Program-made: the position numbers and the translations under genes | Notes under the pieces: model-generated | The model's database searches: none | Told to the model about the DNA's origin: nothing | Seen by the model: the letters and a program-made list of their open reading frames with translations, nothing else | Shown here: piece by piece, positions 9,059 through 19,569 of the stretch | Layout of the letters: every line of letters starts with the position of its first letter | Position numbering within the stretch: position 1 is the stretch's first letter | Assembly (NCBI GenBank): GCA_018136815.1 | Contig: CM030934.1 | Span: forward strand, 5,665,318 to 5,729,317 | Direction of reading: 5' to 3' | Source of the DNA: Isochrysis galbana | Lineage: Eukaryota; Haptophyta; Isochrysidales; Isochrysidaceae | Length of the DNA: 64,000 bases

Positions 9059-10903
9059 ATGCGGCTGGTGGCGCTCGCTGCGGTGCTGCTCGTGCGCGGC
9101 GCGCGGGGCTTCGGCGCGACTCCGGACGGACAGCCGCGCACGCCCTTCGCATTCGACGTCTCGGGTGGCGGCTTTCGCACGATGAGCGCCGGGATGGCCT
9201 TCTCGCGCGCTCTCTCTCAGGCTTTTGAGGAGGAGGGCGGAGGGTGGGATCAGGTGACTCACATCTCGGGCAACTCAGGTGGCCAGTGGTTCGCGACGCA
9301 GTTTACCTTTGGGTACGATTTCGCGCACGATCTCACTCACAAGCGCTGGCTTCTCGGCTACAAGAGCCTCTACGAGATCTTTGCCTCGTGGGGCCGTGGC
9401 TACTCGCGCAATGTGGGTGCAATCCCTCATGAGCCAATCGAGCCCAACGACTGCTTCGTGGGACCCATCAACGTCGCTGACTTTGCGCGCTGGCTCAACC
9501 GCGCGTTCCAGCATCTGGGCCTCCCCGCAACCGTATGGGAGACGTACACGACAGCCATGATGAAGACTGGAGTGCCGGACATAGACTTGCTCACATACTC
9601 TTCGCCTCGACCCGGCCTTCCAAAGGCTGCGCTGCTTCAGATGATGGCCCTCCCTCCATCTGTGTGGACTAATAGCTCCTTCGCAGTGCACTATACCGAT
9701 GGTTTTGGCAACCAAGGTGCTACGAACTGGCCGTTATACCATCGCGTGGCCGCAGCCACCTCGGCCCTTGTGGAGTCCTCACCGGGCTTCATCTTGCCAA
9801 GCCTCAAGGATCAAGACACCGCGCTCGCATTCGCTGCTGGCTTCAGCCCGGAGTCGAGCTACGGGAACGAAGTTTTTATGAAGTTCTTGAGCCTCGACCA
9901 AACGCGTGTCGCGGAGGTCACAGCCGCTTCCTCAGCGGCGCCGGCACTTGTCGCCTCACCTACTATCATCAAATCATTAGTGCGAGAATATTTGCCAAAT
10001 ATCACCGATGCAGAGGTCGAAGGCGTGTTGCAGTGCATGCCGTTGGGGCTCCAAACCTTATCGCCAGGATTTACCCTTGAAGTTGTGGGTGGACCGGGTG
10101 GTTCGCTGCCAGTCACAGGCCAGCCATGGACACCCACATACCGTGGCTTTGACGGTGGCTACACAGATAACTCAGCCATTATCAATGCGGTCTCTGCCAT
10201 GATCGCCGACTGTGAGGCCGGTGACACGTCTCTGAGCTGCGCCTCAAAGACATTTGATATCATTGCCGTCGATGACGGCGTGGCAGGGCCCGATACCAAA
10301 GGCACCGCCTGCTTGTTCAACCATTCAGGTTGTGCGCCTATTGGTGGTTTCTTTTCGCAGTACTTCGTCAAAATTCCAAGTACACGCATCTTCAGTGATC
10401 CTTACCCCCCTGAGGATAAGTGGATCGAGTACGTGACCGGCAGAGCCGGCGGTATCGCTGCTTCGCCTTCCATCTTCAACTTCACTCAGCTGCCCGAGAC
10501 CATAAAGGAGGCTGCCGTCGCGGCCCAAGCAGGGGTCCTCGAGTCGGCTGAGCCGACGGCTGAGCCGCCACCCCTAGCCTTCAACGCCACAGAGACTGAG
10601 TTTGGTGCTCTCCTCGGCCGTTCCGCCGGCTTGTATGAGCAGATTTACCCAGGCTCTCGTGTGACTGCTGGCTCCTTCCACACGATTGAAAATCAGGCGT
10701 GGGCGATGAAGGAGGGCTATACCGTGAATCTACTGTTGTTCGAACTCAACATTCCGCAGTTAGCCGATCCAATCATCTGGCCCGCGCCCTTTGCCGAACT
10801 TGTATTCTTATTCCTTTATGGCCGCATCGCTGAGGAGCAGCGCAAGGGGGCACTTCCTTACATCAAGCAGTGGCTCCAGACACGTACCATCAGCGCTGTC
10901 TAA
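9059..10903 (+). CDS. Secreted cPLA2/lysophospholipase-like acyl hydrolase
   Basis: The frame gives 614 residues from ATG 9059; the open frame begins at a GTG seven codons earlier, and the ATG immediately precedes the signal peptide. Residues 2-17 (RLVALAAVLLVRGARG) are a signal peptide. An oxyanion-hole Gly motif SGGGFR lies at 35-40. The nucleophile elbow GNSGG at 71-75 puts Ser73 as nucleophile, and FDGGYTDN supplies Asp365. This Ser-Asp arrangement is the cytosolic PLA2/lysophospholipase catalytic dyad, so the enzyme should hydrolyse phospholipid or lysophospholipid acyl esters. NSS, NIT, NHS and NFT sequons fit secretory glycosylation. There is no C2 domain and no intron. A hydrophobic C-terminal stretch near residues 575-590 might associate with membrane. 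A copia LTR lies divergently 241 bp upstream. A degraded copy of its last codons is present downstream (10993-11034). Confidence 0.85.
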   Translation: MRLVALAAVLLVRGARGFGATPDGQPRTPFAFDVSGGGFRTMSAGMAFSRALSQAFEEEGGGWDQVTHISGNSGGQWFATQFTFGYDFAHDLTHKRWLLGYKSLYEIFASWGRGYSRNVGAIPHEPIEPNDCFVGPINVADFARWLNRAFQHLGLPATVWETYTTAMMKTGVPDIDLLTYSSPRPGLPKAALLQMMALPPSVWTNSSFAVHYTDGFGNQGATNWPLYHRVAAATSALVESSPGFILPSLKDQDTALAFAAGFSPESSYGNEVFMKFLSLDQTRVAEVTAASSAAPALVASPTIIKSLVREYLPNITDAEVEGVLQCMPLGLQTLSPGFTLEVVGGPGGSLPVTGQPWTPTYRGFDGGYTDNSAIINAVSAMIADCEAGDTSLSCASKTFDIIAVDDGVAGPDTKGTACLFNHSGCAPIGGFFSQYFVKIPSTRIFSDPYPPEDKWIEYVTGRAGGIAASPSIFNFTQLPETIKEAAVAAQAGVLESAEPTAEPPPLAFNATETEFGALLGRSAGLYEQIYPGSRVTAGSFHTIENQAWAMKEGYTVNLLLFELNIPQLADPIIWPAPFAELVFLFLYGRIAEEQRKGALPYIKQWLQTRTISAV

Positions 10904-10992
10904 GGAGCTCGTCAAAGATGTTGATCACAAACATGTAGCAAGGCAAGGACGACAACACAGTAGCAATGTCATTCAGAAGTACTACTATAAAT

Positions 10993-11034
10993 GTTCAAGC
11001 AGTGGCTCCGGACACGAACCATTAGCGATGGTCT
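10993..11034 (+). repeat. Remnant duplicate of the phospholipase 3' end
   Basis: The block beginning TTCAAGCAGTGGCTCC, followed by GGACACGAACC and ATTAGCG, repeats the last coding bases of the gene at 10862-10900 with a few substitutions. It implies a short tandem duplication or a decayed second copy. Confidence 0.7.
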
Positions 11035-11169
11035 ATAAATAAACCTTATACTACTAATATTCTCACCGCACACGCGGCCGTGGACCCACTACCTCGTTAG
11101 GCCGGCGCGCCGCGAGTTGCGCGGGACACTCAGAAACTCGTCGCGGAACACGGCGATCAATGTCAATGA

Positions 11170-11500
11170 TGGATTAGGACTGCCGGTGTGGTGTTGTATT
11201 CAGGCCTTTTGGCATGAATATTTCGGCACGAGTACGAGCCTTCTTCGCTATATACCGTCTTCTATGTTCGCCGTGGTCGCGCAAGGCGTGCAGATTCGGA
11301 TTCTCCCTGGGCTCAAGTCCAGAGGTCCGCCGATTTTCGTCTCGAAATTCGAGGATTTGAGTTTTATTTTTACCGTTACGGTAATTGTTCACACGTCTAA
11401 GGTAAGAAATGCAGGTAACAGAACTGGGCCCCTCTGCATTCCCTTTCCCCCCCCTTCTGCATTTCACCCCCCTCTGCAGTTCCCCCGGAGAGGGGGGGGA
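11170..11500 (+). repeat. Dispersed repeat, inverted copy at 34.4-34.7 kb
   Basis: On the plus strand this matches the reverse complement of 34382-34720 over most of its length, including TTTTACCGTTACGG, CTCGAAATTCGA and GCAGGTAACAGAACTGGGCC blocks. It has no coding capacity that I trust. The family is unknown. Confidence 0.75.
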
Positions 11501-12152
11501 AGGGATCGACACGACGGCAAGCGACGTACAAGCGACGTACAAGCGACGATAATCCAATCGTGTACTAACTTCTCGCACTACTGTACACCGTGCCACTACT
11601 TACTACTAGTAGTAGTACCTCTTAAGCGGCGGCTTGAAGCTTGAAGCACCTTTGAATAAGGTGCTGCGTGACGGTTGAGTGCTCTGAGCTCCATATATTT
11701 CGGTAAAAATTGACTTTAAATATATTGTGAAGGCACCATATCCTCGAGGCAACTGCAACGTGCAGCACCTCGCCCAAGGAAGGTGCTTCGCCGCTTCAGA
11801 GATGAAAAAGAAAAAAAAAACTTCTTAATATTCTCACCGCGCGCGCGACTCTGCTACCTTCTATTGACGGCCGCGCCCGCACCCCTTATCTCTCCCTCTC
11901 ACTCGCTTTGCGGCTCGTCCCCTCGTGCTCTACTTAGGGGCTCAGTGTTCGGGGTTTCCAGTGGCAGGCGGCGTGCACCGATCCCCGATGGTCGACTCCT
12001 CGGCCTTCCCTCGCGCCATCGGGCGGTCGGTTTCTTTTGGGGTTCTTGTGGCTGTTGTCGCGTGGAGTACCTGGTTTGGGGTTGTGTTGTGCACTAGGCC
12101 TTTGTTTGGTGATGGGTCGTGGGAGGTGTGAGGTGTGTCGTTCGGTGGGAGG
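11501..12152. other. No gene seen; 3' flank of LINE L3
   Basis: It contains short direct repeats (AGCGACGTACA repeated at about 11520-11545), an A-rich run near 11800 and then GC-rich sequence. The sequence nearest 12152 is presumably the LINE 3' untranslated region, but no clear 3' terminus or target duplication was found. Confidence 0.35.
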
Positions 12153-13424
12153 TTAGGCTAGCTTTTCAGCTATGTCGAGTGCTTGTGCCACCAGGGTTAG
12201 GTCTATGTTCATCGCGAGGGCACCTTTGTCGTTCGTTTTGAAGATTGGAGCGCTAAGCTCTCTTGCGTCCTTGATCTTTGGTTTCCTGCCTCTTGAGGCT
12301 TGGCTCGTACGCGCTGGCGAAGTTTTGTTAGAGGATTCAAGGCCGCGTACGAGGACTGTGAATCTGGTCAAGGTGCGTTCGATGACGGGTATGTGGTGAA
12401 AGGAGTAGTTTTCGTACTCGACTTTGTAGAAGTCACTTATTATAAATCTCCATGCTATCAGATAAAGGGATTTGAGGCTATCAGGCGTCGGCGTATTTGG
12501 GTATGCGAACAGCCTGCCTTTTATTTTTTGTGTCGTTGTCCTCTTGTTTTCCGGTGTGAACCCCGCTATCGCTTCTATGGTCTCAAAGACTTGTTTTGTG
12601 GCGGGGCATCTGGCCAGGTGGGTCGAGCTTTCGTGGTGTTTCCTGCATAATCTGCATGTTTTCGTGGTCGCTGTGGCGAAGCGATTTCGTGTGCCCAGTC
12701 TCCTGTGGGTGATGTGTTTGAAGTGCAGGTGTTTGTCCGTGTGCTTTAGTAGTGGTAGGGTGTATAAGCTGGCCACGTGTTTCCACTCTTCATGGGTTAG
12801 GTTGATTTTTCGAGCCCATGACTCTCGTGCCGGCTGGGGCGTGATGCTAGGTACGTTTTTCTCCAGCTCTCGTGTTAAGTCTGAGACTGTGATGCGGTCG
12901 AGTTGCGTTTTTCCGCCGACAGTGTACTCGTCCGCAATCGGGTACTCCATGTATTTTGGGCCTTTGAGTCCTTCTCCCCACCTAGCGGGGGAATGGTATT
13001 GTCGGGTTTCCTCTGGGGTCGCGACTCCCGCTAGGTCAGTCGGTTCTCCTAGGTAGTTTGTGTTGGTGCGGATCCATATGTTGTTCATTTTAGTGATGTA
13101 TGTTTCGTTGTCGGACACCCTGATTTCCGGCGGGGCTTCGATGTCAGCCTCTTTGTCACACGCATTGTTATCGTTTGGCCTTGTCGGGTTAGTTTCGGGT
13201 GTCGGGTTCAGCTTTGCTTTTTCGAGGAGGCTCGATGCGTGTTGTACTATTGTCGTCCATGAGTCCAAGAAGGTTTCTTTTGTTATTTTGCTGCCTGCGT
13301 GTTCGAATATTTCCGGAAGGTGGTCGAGGTACTGAGCCCCATGAGCGTTGGGATGAATAGACAATGTGGGGGATTTTTGTGGGTAGGGCCAAGTCCAGCA
13401 AAAAGGGGCTCCAGGCAGGTCCAT
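12153..13424 (-). pseudogene. LINE C-terminal region with zinc knuckle
   Basis: The open frame of 423 codons has no ATG suited to independent translation and represents the 3' part of LINE ORF2. A CRLCRKHHESSTHLARC segment (C-x2-C-x8-H-x3-C) is the zinc-knuckle typical of LINE ORF2 C-termini, preceded by a basic HRRLGTRNRF stretch. Reverse-transcriptase motifs (such as the F/YxDD box) are absent, so the element is defective. The frame remains open to the TAG at 12153, suggesting the deletion is fairly recent or the segment has decayed little. Confidence 0.75.
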
Positions 13425-13457
13425 TTGGCATCCGCCCGCCGCACGAGGTCAGACCCG

Positions 13458-15632
13458 TCAAAAAATTTTTTTCGGCCGAGCGGCGGGTGCGGTGACAGTC
13501 TGCGATAGGGCAGGCTCCCGTAGTAGTTTTTTGATTTGCGTCCCTCGCGGGCCCGGGTTGGCGCTCAAGTATATCGAGATAATACGATATTGTTTTTCGT
13601 CTATGTCTACATCGATTGCTATGCATCTTCCTTTTAGTATTACATTAATCGATTCTACTCTAGGGGATACTCTGCTGCTTGAATCGCGGATCGCTACTAC
13701 AACACCGCTCGCTGAGTCCGCTAGCTCTCCCGGTGAGACGAACCATCGCCATCCGAGGAGGGACGCTGTTCGATGCTGACGGAGGTGGGAACCGTCCTCA
13801 TACGCGTGTAGCTCCTGAAGAAGGAGTATGTCTATGCCAGCTTTACGTGCCTGTGATAGAACTGCGGCGAGCTTGCCATCTTTAGTTCCGTTTATGTTGT
13901 ACGTCGCTATGCGGATGGGTCCTTCACCTGGATGTCCGAGGGTGGAGTCGAAGGTGAGTTTTGGTCGAGGGGGGATGTTCGCGCGTTGGGTCCTTAGGGC
14001 TAGCTTCGCGATTATCGCAAGCGCGTACTCTGGGTGAAGGTAGAGGCATGTCGGGCCGTTAAGGCAGACCCCCGCGATCTTTTTGTGTTGATGGAGGCGG
14101 CAGCGGATCGTGCACTTGTTGTCAATCCACGCGCCGGGGATTTCGTGAGAGAGGTTGCAGCGGACTCCGCGTTTGTTGCGGAGGCAGATTCCTTGGGTGA
14201 ACCTTGCGCAATGCTTGGGCGGGGCTTTTCCTAGCGCCTCGTGCGCTGACTTTGGGCGGGGTGTGGCCTTCCAAGTTTCGTTGCGTTCTTTACGTTTGGC
14301 GGCTTCTGCTTCGCATTCGCAAAGGCGGTGCAACGGCGTGAGGCCGCGGGCCATCTCGGGGCGCCAACCCTTGCAACCTTTGAGTGAGCCGTGTACCATG
14401 AGCTTGTGTTGTGATTGCATGGCGGGAGGCATGAGTAGAGGCTTGCACGCCCGAATGGCGTAGTTGATGGGGATCGTCTTGCCGTCGATCGAGAGCAGAA
14501 GCTTGCGCGGAAAGTTCCCGTTTAGGAAGGTCCCTTGCGTCGCTGAGATGTAGAGGTGCCAGCGGGCCGCGTGGGCCACCTTGGACACGAAGGTGCCGGA
14601 TTCTCCCTCGAGCTTCATGCGCTCGCGGTTGCCTTTGAGGAAGGTGAAGCCGTTGCTTTCGATCGCTTTGACGATGGCGCTTAAGGTGATTTGAGACGCT
14701 TGAGCGAGGCCCTCTGCTTCGATGACCACGTGTGCCGCTACATCTTGCAGCGCGTCGTATAGTGCCTTGCGGGACGAGGTGCCCTTTTTGTTGATCTTTT
14801 CGTCGATCGACTCAATCTTGGTGTGAACGGCTATGTCCGTACCTTGGATGCGGATGTTCGTTTGCTCTCCGTACTTTGCCTGGAATTGTTGCGCGCAATC
14901 CTCATTGATCGCGATGTGCCAGGGGCCCCTGTTTGAGCGGGCCCAAAAGTCTGGCTCGGGGTCCACGCCCTCGAGCTCAAGGAGTAGTTCAACGATGGCG
15001 GCATAGACCGCCATTTCGTTGAGTACGAGGTCTCCGTTCTGGTGGAATGAGAGGTCGAAACTGGCGTCTGAGTCTGTCATTTGATTATCTTCTTCTTGGT
15101 CTGGGTCCTGTGTGCCGAGGGTGAGTAGGGCTAGGGTCAGTCGTGGCTTGCCGGGAGGTTGCTTAGGAGTGTAGGGTGAGAGGCTGTGGGGTGGGATGGT
15201 GAGTGCTGATGTTGCCTGGCCTGCTCTGGGGTTCCAGAGTTGTGTGTTGTGCGTGTTTTTGAGGTGCCTTGTCAAGTAGTTGTGCCCATAAGGGCCGCCT
15301 GGTCTCGGGCCGCGCTGCCGTGGCAGCGCGGCCGTCGCCAGGGCGGGAGGGGCCTCTGCCATAAGGCATGCCCAGTGGAGAGGTGGCCCTGTGGGCCTGT
15401 TCATGTTCTGCTGAGGTCTGCAGACAGCTGCCCCCCATGGGGGGGGCCAGCATGGCTGCTGTGCGTGGTGTGGCCGGAGCCACGGGCCGTGTGGCGCGAC
15501 GGGGGTCGCGCGCACCTGCTCGGCCTCTGATGGCGGGCGCGGCCGCTTCGACAGCGACTGCTCCATGGGGGCTGGGGGGCCGCCCTCGGCGGGGGACCCG
15601 AAGGAGAGGAGGGGAGCGGCGGCGCGCTCCAT
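13458..15632 (-). pseudogene. LINE ORF1-endonuclease fusion, truncated
   Basis: The 724-codon frame starts with ATG 15632. Residues 1-150 are Pro/Ala/His-rich; about 185-235 hold the acidic block SDASFDLSFHQ; about 240-430 form a gag-like ORF1 core. Two Cys/His clusters (HCARFTQGICLRNKRGVRC and CRLHQHKKIAGVCLNGPTC) resemble CCCH or knuckle zinc fingers. From about residue 610 an exonuclease-endonuclease-phosphatase domain begins (IRIATYNING, LLLQELHAYEDG, YLSANPG). It breaks off before the catalytic DFN and SDHxP motifs, so target nicking is not expected. The last residues (about 700-724) run into the deletion junction. ORF1 and endonuclease are in one frame here, unlike the copy at 48.6-51 kb. 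Confidence 0.8.
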
Positions 15633-15659
15633 GGCAACTGACTATAAAGTTAGTTGTTC

Positions 15660-16159
15660 AGAGATGAAAAAGAAACAAGGCCCCCGTCCCCCGTCGGGCC
15701 CCGTGCCCTGTGTTTTGGACTGCTTTCTGCTCTTGGCCGTGTTTCTCCTTTCTACAAAGACCCATGGCAAAACAGGCTGTTTTTACGGTGTTCGGAGGCC
15801 CCGCCTCCTGTTTTTCCCATCTAGCATCTAGGATCAAAAGGAATACTTCTGTCTCACTCTTCTATCTAGGCCGCCCTACCTACTACCTAGCTAGGCACCT
15901 AGGCTAGGAGCCAGCGGGTGGATGAAATTCTACTCTTGAGTAAGAGAGACCCGGTAGATTGTGGAGCCCTTGTCCGCCCTCACTAGAATCCTCCTTTCTC
16001 TTTTGGCTCGGTTTATCGCGTTTTGGCGCCAAATTCCAATTGCCAATCAATCGCCAGAAACAGCGGACCATCTCTCGTGTGTCCGCCCGTCCGTCCGTAC
16101 TTGCTCTCTCCCTCTCCCTCCCTCCCTCCCTCCCCCCCTCCCTCCCTCCCCGCCTCCCT

Positions 16160-16168
<9 letters not shown>
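15660..16168. other. Intergenic; no gene seen
   Basis: Upstream flank of LINE L3, then unique-looking sequence leading to the C/T-rich leader of the 16383 gene. ACCTAGC and CTAGGC short repeats occur near 15870-15910. Confidence 0.35.
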
Positions 16169-16216
<48 letters not shown>

Positions 16217-16250
16217 CCCCCCCCCCGCCCCCCCCCCCCCCCCCCCCCCC
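16106..16250. repeat. (CT)n followed by poly-C tract
   Basis: CTCCCTCC repeats are followed by about 23 CT dinucleotides (16169-16214), then a nearly pure C run to 16250. The tract ends 130 bp before the ATG of the 16383 gene on its sense strand, so it could be a pyrimidine-type promoter or leader. Confidence 0.9.
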
Positions 16251-16382
16251 CTTGCTCCTGCTGGTACTGCCATCCCTTGCTGCCTTCCCCCGCTCCCACC
16301 CCCGCCCCCCGGTGCGCTCTGTGGCCGTCTGCGCAAGCCGCAAGGCCACTTCCCTCCCGTCGACCCCGCCCCAGCACGCACT

Positions 16383-17127
16383 ATGCCTGCCGTGCGGAAG
16401 CAGGAGACGCACAAAGAGCGGGCAGTCGCGCCGACGCCGATGCAGATGGCCGAGAAGGAGCTGAACAGCATGAAGCAGGTGAGCGCCAGCGAGCTCCCGC
16501 CCAGACGACACAACTGATGAACCAAGAAATGCAGAGTCATTGAGGGCGTGAGATCGAGGCCTCAAGTGTTTCAGATCGTCTGAGGCCTCCCAAGGCACGG
16601 CGACTTCGTAGACATCGAGGCCCAACGCGTCTCGCTCATCAAATCTGTAGCCATCCAAGCGTGCATGTGGTTCAATGCGCCCATATCAGGAGCTCGATGC
16701 GCACATGGCAAAGCCTCTCGCCGAATGCCAGGCTGTCAAAGAGCTGTTGGAGAAGAAACGGTCACAATGCGGCGTCATGCTAGCAGAGATCGAGACCAAT
16801 ACCCGTGCTGAGTTCAAGAAGATACGCGGAACGATTAGGAGAATGGCGAGGTATGCAAGCAAGACAGCAAGGATCAGGATGGTGATCCTCCATCCAAGAA
16901 CGGCTGATTCGTTGCTGGCCCATCCTAAGCATACCTGCGACGAATGTGAGTTTGAGCGCATACCTCCACTTGTCTTTCTCAGAATGGAAGATGAGTCAAA
17001 GGCAAACTACCAGGCAGCTCAAGCTCAACTCTTGAAGATTCTTGAAACAGCGACACGTACCCTCGACAATGAGATGAAAGATATCGGTGATCTGTCCGAT
17101 GGTGAGGAAGACGTGGCTGGCCTTTGA
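16383..17127 (+). CDS. Hypothetical two-exon coiled-coil protein
   Basis: I infer two exons. Exon 1 is 16383-16478 (ATG to AAGCAG) with donor GTGAGC at 16479. Exon 2 is 16690-17127, after the acceptor CATATCAG. Both are phase 0, giving 177 residues and a 211-bp intron. The spliced protein is Lys/Glu-rich: heptad-like helices at about 20-75 (KELNSMKQ, ELDAHMAKPLAECQAV, KELLEKKRSQC) and again near 145-170. A basic stretch KKIRGTIRRMARYASK sits centrally, and a CDEC pair at about 127-130. The tail is acidic (DIGDLSDGEEDVAGL). I recognise no family; the shape suggests a nuclear coiled-coil adaptor (inference). The start is the first ATG after the (CT)n-(C)n tract. A GATCTGTCCGATGGTGA duplicate lies across the stop region. 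Confidence 0.65.
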
Positions 17128-17786
17128 GAGCTCGATAATGATCTGTCCGATGGTGATAAAGCGATGGCAGGCGGAGCCGTCGAACAAGTACTATGAATTC
17201 CCCTGTATGGACTTGCACTTGCACTACAACCGGAAGTTAGCGACGAGACACGAGACGAGTAGAGGGAAGTGCTGCTAGGTCCTCAAGCGACCTTTGGATA
17301 GCGACGAATTAATGATTCTATTTGAGCATACGCTGCTCCTTCTACACAAACGCGTCTGTATGACCAGTCACTAAATATGCACTGCGCTCAGCTGCTCCAG
17401 GTAGAAGTGGGGGAGAGTGGGTTGAAAAAAAAACTCTTGTTGATCCGGAGGCCCACATTTTTTATCGTCGGTTCGGGGGAAGATTTTCCCTCGTCTCTCT
17501 CCCCGCTCGAATCCGAATCCGAGGCAGATATAATAATAATTTCTTAATAGTCTCACCGCACACGCGGCCGTGGACCCTCTACTTTCTACTCACGCAGCAA
17601 AACTTTCTACACCCCCACTCTCCCGGCCCTTTCCCCCCCGCCATCAGGGGACTCCCCCCGTGCACTACTAGGGGGATAGGGGAAAAGGGCTTAGATATGG
17701 TCGGTGGCCCGCGCCCCCCCCCCGGTGATCCGTTCCCCCCTTCCTCCTATGCCTACCGGGCTAGCGGCTAGCGGCTGGCGGCGTCC
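17128..17786. other. Intergenic; LTR-like fragment blocks
   Basis: 17546-17575 (TCTCACCGCACACGCGGCCG) repeats a block seen at 11061-11080, so a dispersed repeat end lies here. No gene is visible. C-rich runs occur near 17630 and 17715. Confidence 0.35.
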
Positions 17787-18311
17787 TTAGTCCCGACTTA
17801 TCCTGTAAACAGATGCGGGACTTACATATTTTTCGGTGGGCGGAGCCCTCGCTCCGCCCACCCCCTTCCTTCTCCGCGCTCTCTCTCCCCTCTCCTGCAG
17901 GCACGCGCGATGGCGCGCCTGCGACAGGCCTGCAGCTGCCTCCGGCGACCCCTGGAGGCTCCTCGAGGCCAGCTCAGGGGGCAGAGGAGGTTGGGGGCTG
18001 GCCTCCCCCCTCGGGTATGAGTAGGGGTTGAAGGCAGCGCGCGTCGCCAACCACGACATTGCGGCTTTGATGGCCTGGATGGATGGGACTCTACTCTCGA
18101 TGGTTGGAAACATGAGCCGAAGGGTGGCCCTGATGGCGTCCTCGTAATCTTTCTCGTTGAGTGTTACATTCTTGACATTTTCCAACCAGAACTTCGCCTT
18201 TTCAATCACCGGGTCGGAGGGGGCGTCTTTATATTTTCGTGAGAGTATATTCCTTTGCCGCTTCCCCGCTTTGTCTATAAGGGCACGGGCGACCCTTTTA
18301 TGGTTGCTCAT
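17787..18311 (-). CDS. Repeat-associated hypothetical protein
   Basis: A minus-strand frame of 174 codons starts at ATG 18311 (MSNHKRVARALIDKAGKRQR). It has a basic N-terminus and a helical middle (EKAKFWLENVKNV, YEDAIRATLRLMF). The segment MFPTIESRVPSIQAIKAAMSW resembles the frame at 37660-37875 on the minus strand (GFDTMETAYQSSAPILRSW). The downstream DNA is also similar to the 37.2-37.4 kb repeat, so this probably belongs to a mobile repeat rather than the host. The last third is Pro/Arg-rich and may be out of the original frame. The start sits 10 bp inside a 28-bp motif found at two other places. Function is unknown. Confidence 0.4.
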   Translation of the reverse strand: MSNHKRVARALIDKAGKRQRNILSRKYKDAPSDPVIEKAKFWLENVKNVTLNEKDYEDAIRATLRLMFPTIESRVPSIQAIKAAMSWLATRAAFNPYSYPRGEASPQPPLPPELASRSLQGSPEAAAGLSQARHRACLQERGERARRRKGVGGARAPPTEKYVSPASVYRISRD

Positions 18312-18320
18312 GCTACTTAA

Positions 18321-18348
18321 GTCGCGTTCCGTCAAAAGAGGGCCAGGT
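18321..18348. repeat. 28-bp motif, identical copies at 7331 and 25166
   Basis: The block beginning GTCGCGTTCCGTC and ending GGGCCAGGT is identical at 7331-7358 (same strand), 18321-18348 and 25166-25193 (reverse). Its first 13 bases also end the inverted repeats at 20571 and 22517. Confidence 0.85.
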
Positions 18349-18726
18349 TCTTTTTCGTATCAGTGTTTTCTTTTTGGGTAGCCACGATAATATTAGTATT
18401 ACAAAGCTAATCACGCTCCCACTCTCTACAGACGCGGTAACCCCCAGCTACGCGGGCTGAGCTTTCATCTTCTTCGTCTTTTTCTCACATCCCTCTTCCT
18501 CAATGTCGTTCTGCTGGCAGGCGACGATGTCGCTTGGCTGATCTTGGGTGGCGAGGTCCGTGACGCGTGCGAGGACGGCCTTCTTGTTCTCCATGTACAA
18601 CCCGTCACGAAACACCTAGGCGTCCCACGACAAGATTTCAGTCATACTGGGGGGAGTTGATCCATCCGAAGAGGTCCCCCCGTGAAAGTCACTTTCACCC
18701 ACACACACATGATTGAGACGATGGGG
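18349..18726. other. No gene seen
   Basis: No frame, motif or repeat that I can support, apart from short blocks resembling the flank of the 7.3 kb motif. Confidence 0.3.
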
Positions 18727-18778
18727 CGGAGACGGAGGAGGAGAAGGCGGCGGCGGAGACGGAGGAGGAGAAGGCGGC
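18727..18778. repeat. Two-unit GGA-rich minisatellite
   Basis: Two copies of a roughly 27-bp unit GCGGAGACGGAGGAGGAGAA with a GGCGG tail. The following 18779-18880 bases contain CGTGCC/CACGGCGTGC blocks related to the tandem array at 23.4-23.9 kb. Confidence 0.8.
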
Positions 18779-18959
18779 GACATGCGCACGCACGGCGTCT
18801 CCGCGGGGGGACCGATGCACATCGCGCCGTGCCCATGCACGGCGTGCACCGATGTGATTGTCATCCGTGCGAAATATCTCTCAACGTTGATAATGAGGCG
18901 GCAATGAGGCTAACATTTTCCGTTGTCTTCCCCCCCCCTCCGAAGACTACACGGTAGTC

Positions 18960-19388
18960 TTTAAGACTACGCGTTTGCGCAACCGTCCTCGTTCCAACCT
19001 TCTTTCACATCGTCCGAGGTCGAGCTGCTCGTGTCTCGTGTCGTCATGACTAGATCCTCGAGTGGAGAGAGGGTCTCGATCCACTTGGCCCTTAGCTTGA
19101 GGAACTTGAGATTGGGGAATGCGTTCACCACCTCCCTCAGGAAGCCTTCGACAATCACATCCGACATCAGCGTGAGCCTGTGTATATTGCGTGTCGTCCC
19201 ACGCGATCATACAACGAGACGGGCCCCGACTCGAGCAACGTCCACAACCACAGTCGCCGCATCCCTAGCTCACGAGCCACACGCATCGCTTCCCGTAACA
19301 AAGTCCAACGCCATGACCGCGCCAATCGGGGGTCACCCAAAAGTCGCACAACTCGCCCGAGCGCCCACCCACCCGGCAGCGGGTTCAC
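18960..19388 (-). pseudogene. Fragment of a leucine-rich-repeat-like gene
   Basis: On the minus strand, the frame ending at 18967 encodes IHRLTLMSDVIVEGFLREVV and NAFPNLKFLKLRAKWIETL, a spacing typical of LRR proteins (L-xx-L-x-L). Upstream (19167-19388) a different frame carries LGMRRLWLWTLLESG, again Leu/Trp-rich. The two are separated by a frameshift, and neither has a proper start, so I treat it as a decayed or partial gene. A gene with unrecognised introns is possible. Confidence 0.35.
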
Positions 19389-19569
19389 GCGTTCACGCGC
19401 ACCAAGCCCGTCGTCGAAGCAATGGCGAACGCTCCTTTCGCGGGGCGCGAGTAGGACGGTGGGACCAACATCTGGTTTAAATCAGCTCTTGGTCTACCAC
19501 CGGCGATGGGTCCAAATGAAGGCGGAAACGAGGGGTACCAAATGAAGGCAAACGACCTGGCCTCAGACC

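Larger units (their letters stand above)
12153..15656 (-). mobile_element. LINE retrotransposon with internal deletion of RT (copy L3)
   Basis: On the minus strand it has both ends of a LINE coding region: ORF1-type sequence fused in frame to the start of an AP-endonuclease-like domain (13458-15632), and the C-terminal zinc-knuckle region (12153-13424). The second half of the endonuclease and the whole reverse transcriptase are missing between them, so an internal deletion joined the two near 13430-13490. An imperfect hairpin directly precedes the start codon (15635-15656), and another perfect one lies in ORF1 (15310-15331). Confidence 0.8.
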
